DNA of 64,000 bases from Puniceibacterium sediminis (lineage in GTDB: Bacteria; Pseudomonadota; Alphaproteobacteria; Rhodobacterales; Rhodobacteraceae), in contig NZ_FZNN01000011.1 of the NCBI RefSeq assembly GCF_900188035.1, positions 1 to 64,000 of the forward strand, in the 5' to 3' direction. Within the stretch, counting starts at the first letter, position 1; each line of letters starts with the position of its first letter. The position numbers and the translations under genes are program-made. Positions 57,085 to 64,000 of this stretch are shown here, in pieces. The notes beneath the pieces are model-generated. The model searched no databases, was not told where the DNA came from, and saw nothing but the letters and a program-made list of their open reading frames with translations.

Positions 57085-58932
57085 CTACGGTATCTGCGTG
57101 TGTACGGCGTTCAACGCCTGCTGATTGATCTGCACCCCTGCGCGGGTCTGGATGTCGGCAGACAGCGCGCGGAAAAGATCCTGCGCCACATCGTTCGCCG
57201 CCTGTTCGCGCAGCTGATCGGCAAGGGCCTTGCTTTCTTCGGCTTCGGGGTCAACGGCGATCACTTCGTCCAGTCGCACCAAAGTCACCTGACCATTGCC
57301 GGGCAGAACACGGATCTGTGCGGGCTCCATTTCGAACACAGCCGAAAGCAGGCCCGGGGGCAGATCCGTCACCCGCGCGTCGCGGGTCAGGCCGGCCTCT
57401 GTGGTGGTGTTCAGGCCGAGGTCGGTGAACGTCTGACCATCACCGACCTGATCCACGAGCATTTCGGCGGCTTCGGTCAGCGATTCCGTAGCCTTTTCAC
57501 GATCCCAGCCGGTACGGACACGATCGATGACATCCTCCAGAGGCAGCGGCGCTTCGGGAAGCACCTCGTCCAGACGCAGGGCAAAAACACCGCCGTCGCC
57601 CAAGGGTTCGATGACGGGGAAATCGCCGTCCTGAACCGCCTGCGCGGCTTCGCGGAAAGCGTCGTATCCGGCTATGCCATCACCGGCTTCACCGGCCCAC
57701 TCGATCTGGCCCAGCTGCATTTCGGTGTCCGAGGCCAGTTGTTCCAGCGTGGCACCCCCGGCAAGTTCGTCGTCGTAGCCCTGAGCCTGAGTTTCGACAA
57801 CGCGGCGGGCACGGTCGAGCGCGAGTTCGTCATTCAGCTGGTCGCGGGCCTCGTCGAAAGGAATAACCTGCGCCGGAAGTACGCCGTTCACGCGGAACAG
57901 TGCCGGTCCAAGCGAGGATGGCAGCGGGCCAACCAAGGTTCCGGGGGCTGCGATAAAGATGTCTTCGCCAGCGGCCCCAAGGGCACCGAGTGTGACATCG
58001 CCAAGGTCGATGTCGGCCAGATCCAGACCACGTTCCGCAACCAGCGTTTCAAAGTCTGTCTCACCGGCATCAATACTGGCCTTTGCCTCTTGCGCGGCTG
58101 CGTCGTCAGAAAAGACAAGACGTTCGACAAGGCGACGTTCGGGCGTGTTGTAGTGCGTGCTGCGCTCTTCATAGGCGGCGCGCAGGGCGTCTTCGTCCAC
58201 ATCGACGGTATCAAGGATCATCGCGGGGGTGATCCAGGCGTAGGTGATCACCTTGGTTTCGGGCCGCATATACTGGTCTGCATTGGCGTCGTAATAGGCT
58301 TTCAGCTCTTCGTCCGTGGGAACAGGCAGGCCGGTCTCAAGGCTGCTTTGATCAAGCGTCGCATAGGTGAAGGCGCGTTTTTGACCGACATAGGCCAGCA
58401 GCGTGTCGACATAGGTGTCAGGCAGCGTAGTCCCGGCCAGAACGGCGCCCTGCAGGATGGTGCGGGCGGTTTCGTCGCGCATCTCTTCTTCGAATGCGGT
58501 TTCGGTCAGACCGGCATTGCGCAGCGCGAACCGGTAGGCCTCGCGGTCGAACTGGCCGTTTACACCCTGAAAGGCCGAAATCTGGCCGAGTGACTGAGCG
58601 AGCTGTTCGTCCCCGACCGACAGGCCAAGCTGGCCCGCTTCGTAGTCAAATGCCTTGGACGTGACCAGTTGAGCCAGCACCTGCTGGGACAATCCCAGCT
58701 GCTCGGCCTGAGCAAAGGGCATCGGCGATCCGGTCTGTGCCTCTATGGCGCGCAGCTCGTTTTGCAGGGCGCGGCCATATGCGTCGATCGATATCTTCTT
58801 GTCGCCGACGGAGCCGATGCTGCGGGCGGTGCCCGACAGGTTCGTGGCACCAAAGCCGGCAAGGCCGACCATCAGCAGCAGTAGGATGATCCAGACAAAG
58901 GTCTTTGACAGATTACGGGCCTTGAATGCCAT
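57085..58932 (-). CDS. ppiD: Peptidyl-prolyl cis-trans isomerase PpiD / SurA-like periplasmic chaperone
   Basis: A 615-residue protein anchored by one N-terminal helix (TFVWIILLLLMVGLAGFGA, about 11-29) with a SurA_N-type domain and a central parvulin-like rotamase region. It would help fold outer-membrane and periplasmic proteins at the inner membrane. The ATG at 58932 gives the usual MAFKARNLSKTF opening. It lies between an aminotransferase (37 bases) and trpE (5 bases). The parvulin catalytic motif is weak, as in many PpiD proteins. Confidence 0.9.
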   Translation of the reverse strand: MAFKARNLSKTFVWIILLLLMVGLAGFGATNLSGTARSIGSVGDKKISIDAYGRALQNELRAIEAQTGSPMPFAQAEQLGLSQQVLAQLVTSKAFDYEAGQLGLSVGDEQLAQSLGQISAFQGVNGQFDREAYRFALRNAGLTETAFEEEMRDETARTILQGAVLAGTTLPDTYVDTLLAYVGQKRAFTYATLDQSSLETGLPVPTDEELKAYYDANADQYMRPETKVITYAWITPAMILDTVDVDEDALRAAYEERSTHYNTPERRLVERLVFSDDAAAQEAKASIDAGETDFETLVAERGLDLADIDLGDVTLGALGAAGEDIFIAAPGTLVGPLPSSLGPALFRVNGVLPAQVIPFDEARDQLNDELALDRARRVVETQAQGYDDELAGGATLEQLASDTEMQLGQIEWAGEAGDGIAGYDAFREAAQAVQDGDFPVIEPLGDGGVFALRLDEVLPEAPLPLEDVIDRVRTGWDREKATESLTEAAEMLVDQVGDGQTFTDLGLNTTTEAGLTRDARVTDLPPGLLSAVFEMEPAQIRVLPGNGQVTLVRLDEVIAVDPEAEESKALADQLREQAANDVAQDLFRALSADIQTRAGVQINQQALNAVHTQIP

Positions 58933-58969
58933 GAATACGGCGCTCCTTGGGTTTCTTGTGGCCCCGTGT

Positions 58970-60166
58970 CTATGCGGTGCCGTGCGGGGGGGCAAGGGGC
59001 CAGTCAAGCGCTGCGAGCCGGTCAAAAAGTTGTTTGATGCCCGCGCGGTCCACATTGGCAAAGGCGATCCGGAACTGGCGCCCGCCCTCTGGGTCATCCT
59101 CGGGCATGAACATCGTGCCGGGCAGGACCAGCACACCGGCTTCGGCCACAAGTTTTGGGGCAAGGCGGTCCGAGGTTTCGGAAAAGGGGTGCTGCAGGTA
59201 GGCGAAATATGCGCCGACACCCATCAGTTTCCAGCCTTTGGATTCGAGCAGCGGCATGTTGTCGGTGATCGCTGCGCGACGGTCCAGAATCTCGTCCCGT
59301 TCACCGGCAAGCCACTGACCAAGGTTCTGCAGGCCCCAGAGCGCGGCGCGCTGACCCAGTTGGGGGGCGCAGATCGATACGGTGTCGAGGAATTTTTCGA
59401 TTTCGAACAGGATCCCGGGATGGGCGATGACTGCACCGACACGGTGGCCGGTCAGGCGGTAGGCCTTGGAAAAAGAATAGAGCTGGATCAGCGTGTCGTC
59501 CCAGTTGTCATTGCTGAGCAGGGTGTGGGGCGGGGTCGGGCGGCTGTCGAAATCACGGTAGGTTTCATCGACTAGTAGCTTGATCCCGGTTTCACGGGCG
59601 AGATCAAAAAACGCCTGCAGGGTTTCGGCGGGGTATTCGACGCCGCCGGGATTGTTGGGCGAGACGAGGGATATGGCGCGGGTGCGGTCGGTGATCAGTT
59701 TGCGCGCGCTTTCAGCGTCGGGGATCAGGTCTGCGCCGGTGGCCAGCGGAACCGAGGTGACGCCTGACATGTCGAGCCACATCTTGTGATTGAAGTACCA
59801 CGGCGTCGGCAGGATAACCTCGTCGCCTTCGTTGCAAAGCGCGGTGATCGTTGCGGCAAAGGCCTGATTACAGCCCGCGGTGATCGCGATCTGATCGGCC
59901 CGCGCGGGACCGTCGTAATGGTCGGCCCATTGTCTGGCGAGTTCTTCGCGCAGGGCGGGCAGGCCAAGGACAGGTCCGTAGAGATGGGTTTCCGGATCTT
60001 CGAGCATTTCGGCCATGGCGGCACGCATCTGGGGAGGGGGCGGATCAACCGGGGCGGCCTGGCTCACGTTGATCAGCGGGCGATCTGCGGAAAAGGTCAC
60101 GCCGTCCAGCCAGCGACGCGCCTCCATCACCGGAGGGGGGAAGGTCGTTGCGGTGCGGCTGGTCAT
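58970..60166 (-). CDS. Class I/II PLP-dependent aminotransferase
   Basis: A 398-residue fold-type I aminotransferase. The PLP lysine is in YSFSKAYRLTGHRVG; AITAGCNQAFAATITAL, SPNNPGGVEYPAETL and the C-terminal FRIAFANVDRAGI match the aspartate/aromatic-type group. Substrates are not clear. The ATG at 60166 opens with TSRTATTFPPPVMEARRW. It begins a probable operon with ppiD and trpE. Confidence 0.9.
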   Translation of the reverse strand: MTSRTATTFPPPVMEARRWLDGVTFSADRPLINVSQAAPVDPPPPQMRAAMAEMLEDPETHLYGPVLGLPALREELARQWADHYDGPARADQIAITAGCNQAFAATITALCNEGDEVILPTPWYFNHKMWLDMSGVTSVPLATGADLIPDAESARKLITDRTRAISLVSPNNPGGVEYPAETLQAFFDLARETGIKLLVDETYRDFDSRPTPPHTLLSNDNWDDTLIQLYSFSKAYRLTGHRVGAVIAHPGILFEIEKFLDTVSICAPQLGQRAALWGLQNLGQWLAGERDEILDRRAAITDNMPLLESKGWKLMGVGAYFAYLQHPFSETSDRLAPKLVAEAGVLVLPGTMFMPEDDPEGGRQFRIAFANVDRAGIKQLFDRLAALDWPLAPPHGTA

Positions 60167-60278
60167 TTTGCGGTGTCCTGTGTGTTGATGTCGGAACTGA
60201 GGGGCAAGCCCCCGAATTCCCCGGAGTATTTATGGACAGAAGAAGGGCAGTGTCACGCAGGTTTGGCGATTTTCCCGC

Positions 60279-60782
60279 TCAGTTTCCGGAGTATGGTGAA
60301 AACAACCGCTCGACCGAGATGAAAAATATCACGATCAGGTCGACGGTTGTGATGAGCAGCAGTGCCGGGTCGTGGGTCTGGAGGTATTCGCCAAGCTGGT
60401 AGATCACAAATCCGGAGAGGACCATCATCGCAACCGGGTAGGCAAAGCGCCGTCGCAGGAACACAGCGAGAAGAACGCAGCAACTGAGCGCGCCGTGCCC
60501 CATGAGATATGTCGCGTAAAAGGTGCTGGTCTGGTCCGGGAGCGCCGCCGCCCAGTGGTGCAGGGCGGGCAGCAGCGGATGCAGCGGGCTATGGAGAAGG
60601 CGGGCTGTGCTCAGCCCCTCCACCAGATGGGAGAGGCTGCCTGCCGGTGCCAGCCAGAGGCCGAGACCAGCGCAGAACTGTAGCAGGGCAACGCTGGCCT
60701 TGGACAGCAGACCAAGGCGATAGATGCCGTCCAGCGCGCGGGGGACGCGGGGCAGCGGCCGGGTCTGAAGGTCCGTCGTCAT
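60279..60782 (-). CDS. DUF2127 membrane protein
   Basis: A 167-residue protein with four membrane helices (GLLSKASVALLQFCAGLGLWL, TFYATYLMGHGALSCCVLLAV, FAYPVAMMVLSGFVIYQLGEY, LLLITTVDLIVIFFISVE), fitting DUF2127. Function is unknown. The ATG at 60782 lies three bases from the gpt stop, so it is the last gene of the fabI-lysE-lysE-gpt run. Confidence 0.85.
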   Translation of the reverse strand: MTTDLQTRPLPRVPRALDGIYRLGLLSKASVALLQFCAGLGLWLAPAGSLSHLVEGLSTARLLHSPLHPLLPALHHWAAALPDQTSTFYATYLMGHGALSCCVLLAVFLRRRFAYPVAMMVLSGFVIYQLGEYLQTHDPALLLITTVDLIVIFFISVERLFSPYSGN

Positions 60783-60784
60783 CA

Positions 60785-61285
60785 CTACTTGCCGCGGTAG
60801 GGTTCCACGTATTGCAACGCCATGTCCCAGGGAAAGAAGATCCATGTGTCCTGGCTGACCTCGGTCACGAAGGTATCGACCATCGGGCGGCCCATGGGTT
60901 TGGCATAAACAGTGGCAACATGCGCTTTTGGCATGTGTTTGCGCACCACTTCGAGCGTGCGGCCGGTGTCGACGAGGTCATCCACGATCAGAACGCCGGC
61001 GCCGTCTCCGATGATCTCCATGTCGGGGGATTTGATCACCTTCGGTTCGGTCTGGGTCTGGTGATTGTAGGATTTCACCGAGATCGTGTCGACGATGCGG
61101 ATATCAAGTTCACGCGCGACGATCATCGCCGGGGTCATGCCGCCGCGGGTGATGGCGACAACGGCGCGCCAGCCGGTATCGGCGGGGCCGTGATCCTGGA
61201 GCCGCCAGGCAAGGGCGCGTGCGTCGCGGTGAAGTTGGTCCCAGCTTACATGGAAACCCTTTTCATGTGGGAGGCGGTCGGTCAT
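60785..61285 (-). CDS. gpt: Xanthine phosphoribosyltransferase
   Basis: A 166-residue purine salvage enzyme that joins xanthine or guanine to PRPP. The PRPP loop is [37 protein letters not shown] is the N-terminal motif. The ATG at 61285 follows AAGGAACC. It lies 22 bases after the first LysE gene. Confidence 0.92.
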   Translation of the reverse strand: MTDRLPHEKGFHVSWDQLHRDARALAWRLQDHGPADTGWRAVVAITRGGMTPAMIVARELDIRIVDTISVKSYNHQTQTEPKVIKSPDMEIIGDGAGVLIVDDLVDTGRTLEVVRKHMPKAHVATVYAKPMGRPMVDTFVTEVSQDTWIFFPWDMALQYVEPYRGK

Positions 61286-61307
61286 GGCTGGGGTTCCTTG
61301 GACAAGA

Positions 61308-61919
61308 TCAGGTGAGGGCAATGTTCAGGCCGAAGCCCGCGATGAGCAGGCCAAAGCTGCGGTCGATCCAGGCTTTGGCACGAATATAGGTGGCGCGGGC
61401 CTTTGGCAGAGAAAAGAGCCGGGCAACCACGATATACCACAAAGTTTCGTTCACGAAGATTGCCGCCAACAAAGCGGCGCGGGCAGCAAGGGGCGTATCC
61501 GCCGGAACGAGGCCCACGAAAACCGCGCCAAAGAAGACAGCCGTTTTGGGGTTGGTCGCAAAGGTCAGAAACCCGAGGCGCACGGCGCTGAAGGTGCTGC
61601 GCGGCGCAAGATCCCTGCGGTCCTGCAGAGGGTCGCCTGCGTGGCGCCACATCTGAAACGCGATCCAGACAAGGAACGCGCCGCCGACGATCTTGAGCGC
61701 GGCGAAAAGTGCCGGAAACAGCTGGAACAGCAGCGCGAGTCCCGCCATGGCAGCCGTCGCCCAGAGGGCCGCCCCGAGGCCAAAGCCGAATGCCAGCGCC
61801 GTGGCGGTTCCGAAACCCTCAGATGCTGCGGTGCGGGCGGCGACAACAAAGGAGGGTCCGGGGCTCATCGCGGCGGCGAGGTGAATGAGAACCACAGTGA
61901 GGAATGCCGCGAGCGTCAT
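61308..61919 (-). CDS. LysE/RhtB-family exporter, copy 2
   Basis: A 203-residue inner-membrane exporter with six helices. The LysE signature [14 protein letters not shown] lies after the first helix, and [20 protein letters not shown] is conserved. It would export an amino acid or a related metabolite; the substrate is unknown. It is a tandem paralogue of the gene at 61921, which ends two bases before this start. Confidence 0.9.
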   Translation of the reverse strand: MTLAAFLTVVLIHLAAAMSPGPSFVVAARTAASEGFGTATALAFGFGLGAALWATAAMAGLALLFQLFPALFAALKIVGGAFLVWIAFQMWRHAGDPLQDRRDLAPRSTFSAVRLGFLTFATNPKTAVFFGAVFVGLVPADTPLAARAALLAAIFVNETLWYIVVARLFSLPKARATYIRAKAWIDRSFGLLIAGFGLNIALT

Positions 61920-61920
61920 G

Positions 61921-62532
61921 TCAGCGCGAGACCAGCAGGCGCAGGCCCAGAAGGCCCAAAACGCTGGCGGCGATACGATCCAGAACCGGCTTTAGCCGCA
62001 GGTATCCGGCGCGAGCGCGTGGGGTGCCAAGTGCGAGGGCAAAGCAGGTATAGGCGGCAAGCTCGACAGCGAAGTGGTTGGCCACGATCAGCACCTTGGA
62101 TGTGATCGTCAGATCGGGCGGAAAGATCACCAGCAGGACCGCAGATGCGAAGAGCACGGATTTGGGATTGCCGAGATTGACCAAAAGACCGGTGCGGAAC
62201 GCCCGTCCACGGGGCAGGGGCTTTTCGCTTTCAGCCAGAGGCTGACTGGCGTCGCGCCACAGGGTGTAGGCAATCCAGAGCAGATAGAGTGCGCCAATTG
62301 TCTTGATCGCCACATAGGCAAAGGGAAAAAGCGCGAATACCGCATCGAGCCCCAAAAGCGCGGCCCCGGTCCATGCGGCGGCCATGAGGCCAAGCCCGGC
62401 ACCGGTGGCGATGCCCGCACGCGGCCCGGCCACCAGAGTGGTGCGAAGGGCGAGAAGCAGCGCCGGACCGGGACTGGCCAGCGCCGCGAGCAACGTCAGG
62501 TTAAAGGCAACAAGATGCACCGCGTCGATCAT
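61921..62532 (-). CDS. LysE/RhtB-family exporter, copy 1
   Basis: A 203-residue six-helix exporter with ASPGPALLLALRT and GLLVNLGNPKSVLFASAVLLV motifs. It has the same length as the downstream paralogue, so the pair may act as a heterodimer or have diverged in substrate. It follows fabI by six bases on the same strand. Confidence 0.9.
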   Translation of the reverse strand: MIDAVHLVAFNLTLLAALASPGPALLLALRTTLVAGPRAGIATGAGLGLMAAAWTGAALLGLDAVFALFPFAYVAIKTIGALYLLWIAYTLWRDASQPLAESEKPLPRGRAFRTGLLVNLGNPKSVLFASAVLLVIFPPDLTITSKVLIVANHFAVELAAYTCFALALGTPRARAGYLRLKPVLDRIAASVLGLLGLRLLVSR

Positions 62533-62538
62533 CGTGGC

Positions 62539-63345
62539 TTAGCCTTTGGTGATATCGGGGGCGTCCACGGCCTTCATCCCAACGACGTGGTATCCGGCAT
62601 CTACATGCAGAACCTCGCCCGTGGTGCCGGAACCGAGATCGGAGAGAAGATATAGCGCGGAGCCGCCGACATCCTCGATCGTCACGTTGCGGCGCAGGGG
62701 TGAATTGTATTCGTTCCACTTCATGATGTAGCGGAAATCGCCGATGCCGGACGCCGCGAGCGTCTTGATCGGTCCGGCAGAGATCGCGTTGACGCGAATG
62801 CCGTCCTTACCCAGATCCTCGGCCAGATAACGCACCGACGCCTCAAGCGCGGCCTTGGCCACACCCATGACATTATAGTGTGGCATAACCCGTTCGGCGC
62901 CGTAATAGGTGAGCGTCAGGCAGGAACCGCCCTTGTTCATCATCTTTTCGGCGCGCTGAACAACAGCGGTAAAGCTGTAGACCGAGATATCCATCGACAG
63001 GGTAAAGTTGGCGCGCGAGGTGTCCACGTAACGACCGCGCAGTTCGTTCTTGTCCGAGAAGCCGATGGCGTGGACGACAAAATCCAGTGTGCCCCACTTT
63101 TCCTTCAGCGAGTCGAACAGAGCGTCGATTGATGCTTCGTCGCCCACGTCGCAGGGCAGCACAATGTCCGAACCAAGCGACGCCGCCAGCGGTTCGACAC
63201 GTTTCTTGAGAGCATCGCCCTGATAGGAGAACGCAAGTTCCGCACCGGCATCACCAAGCGCCTTTGCAATGCCCCAGGCAATGGACTTGTCGTTCGCCAG
63301 GCCCATGATCAGACCCCGCTTGCCTGTCATCAAATTGTTCGACAT
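62539..63345 (-). CDS. fabI: Enoyl-[acyl-carrier-protein] reductase (NADH)
   Basis: A 268-residue short-chain dehydrogenase that reduces enoyl-ACP, the last step of each fatty-acid elongation round. The FabI catalytic Tyr-x6-Lys is in VMPHYNVMGVAKAALE; GLANDKSIAWGIAKALG and ISAGPIKTLAASGI are typical. The ATG at 63345 is used. It heads the run fabI-lysE-lysE-gpt-DUF2127. Confidence 0.96.
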   Translation of the reverse strand: MSNNLMTGKRGLIMGLANDKSIAWGIAKALGDAGAELAFSYQGDALKKRVEPLAASLGSDIVLPCDVGDEASIDALFDSLKEKWGTLDFVVHAIGFSDKNELRGRYVDTSRANFTLSMDISVYSFTAVVQRAEKMMNKGGSCLTLTYYGAERVMPHYNVMGVAKAALEASVRYLAEDLGKDGIRVNAISAGPIKTLAASGIGDFRYIMKWNEYNSPLRRNVTIEDVGGSALYLLSDLGSGTTGEVLHVDAGYHVVGMKAVDAPDITKG

Positions 63346-64000
63346 CTGGAAACTCCAACCGACTTGTTGCACGTCCAATAGGCGATAGGCGAGGCTCCAT
63401 CAAGCCGCATTCCCAGTTGGCCGAACGTTGCAGCGGACATGTTTGATGGGAATAGCCCTGGTTCCTGCTGGTCTGGTTCTGCATGTGGCAGCGTCATGAA
63501 TTCTTTCGAAGATCCATTTGATCCCGCAGGGGGTAACGCGGGGCAGATGGGGGCACCTCGCGGTACGCGGATGTTGGTAGCTCAAGTTAAAGGCCATGTC
63601 CGGACCTGAGCCGAATTTTTTTGACCGCCAGATATTCTCAATGATTGCGGGGCGGGATCCACGACCGATCGTCGAAACATCAGACTTTAAGGGCGGGGTT
63701 TTCGAGTGTGTGCGGTGGAATACAATATGTATATAGCAGTGTAAACTAGGTTGACACTTCTTCACGTAGAGTTAGGTTGCGTCAACCAAGGACGACCAGG
63801 GTCATTTAATAAGTTCCGTTACTTACAAAGCCCCAGTCACCTACACGACTTCGGCCATATTTTGTTCCGAGGCAGATTGGAAATAGAGATGATAAATCAC
63901 CCAAATCACAAGTGCTTTCAGTGTTCTACCGGCGGCGTTGGGCTTGATGGTGCCGCGCTTGAAGTTGGCTATCTGTCATGATCCCCAAGGACAGCCGGAG
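63346..64000. other. Right-edge region, no gene recognised
   Basis: About 655 bases, with an AT-rich stretch around 63590-63760. It should include the fabI promoter. Short frames exist (for example a plus-strand 30-codon frame from an ATG at 63890) but none has a ribosome site and recognisable content. I report no gene with confidence here. Confidence 0.4.

Noticed and set aside
57100-58593. Plus-strand open frame opposite ppiD (about 500 codons)
   Set aside because: Shadow of ppiD; composition is rich in Gly, His and Arg with no recognisable domain.
63400-63765. Minus-strand frame of about 120 codons near the right edge
   Set aside because: No recognisable domain, no ribosome site, and a cysteine-, histidine- and arginine-rich composition typical of chance frames.
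63751-63981. Plus-strand frame of about 76 codons near the right edge
   Set aside because: It needs a TTG start without a ribosome site, and I recognise nothing in the product.

Overview
The window looks like chromosomal DNA of an alphaproteobacterium of the Rhodobacterales (Roseobacter group). The supporting signs are the high GC with Rhodobacterales-style proteins, two VPLPA-CTERM proteins, small DUF1127-type proteins, and a chvE-gguABC sugar importer with a GbpR-like regulator. Most of the sequence is densely packed housekeeping and catabolic DNA. The accessory-looking parts are the left edge (1-4000), one insertion sequence, and two decayed gene remnants.

Layout. 1-4100: the start of an unknown gene, a truncated carboxylate-amine ligase, and two VPLPA-CTERM surface proteins separated by a complete IS256-family element with a 9-bp target duplication. 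4100-13500: methylmalonate-semialdehyde dehydrogenase with a divergent LysR regulator, a CBS protein, coaD, a tandem pair of 53-aa DUF1127-like proteins, MarC, gap, a PepSY / cytochrome b561 / membrane-anchored LuxR operon, and a DUF808 protein. 13600-30600: a large sugar locus. It holds a GbpR-like regulator, chvE-gguAB, a complete set of enzymes except a lactonase for oxidative L-arabinose/D-galactose breakdown (1-dehydrogenase, arabonate-type dehydratase, GguC/AraD1 dehydratase, ketoglutarate-semialdehyde dehydrogenase), a second importer ytfQRT-yjfF, galM, and a convergent beta-hydroxyacid dehydrogenase.

30800-41600: a PAS/PAS hybrid histidine kinase, tRNA-Gly(CCC), a RACo-type ferredoxin ASKHA protein, a membrane protein, a CaiB-type CoA transferase preceded by 11-bp phased repeats, an agmatinase-family ureohydrolase, a small zinc-ribbon membrane protein, guaB and a YaeQ protein. 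41800-49000: the arginine deiminase operon arcDABC with an FNR-like box upstream, then a decayed aldehyde dehydrogenase next to an intact second IlvD/Edd dehydratase. 49200-64000: HdeD and DUF1003 membrane proteins, a CAU-anticodon tRNA, purMN, rnd, a lipoprotein, a SufE protein, an aminotransferase-ppiD-trpE run, and a minus-strand run fabI, lysE, lysE, gpt, DUF2127.

How they work together. Two importers would bring pentoses and hexoses to one oxidative route that ends in 2-oxoglutarate. Both binding-protein genes are followed by a strong hairpin before their ATPase gene, which suggests the binding protein is made in excess. The arc operon would supply ATP from arginine when oxygen is low. 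I see no CRISPR array, prophage or toxin-antitoxin pair. The most unusual signals are regulatory-looking repeats and small genes rather than a clearly new multigene system; the PepSY-cytochrome b561-LuxR operon is the best candidate for a little-described signalling module.
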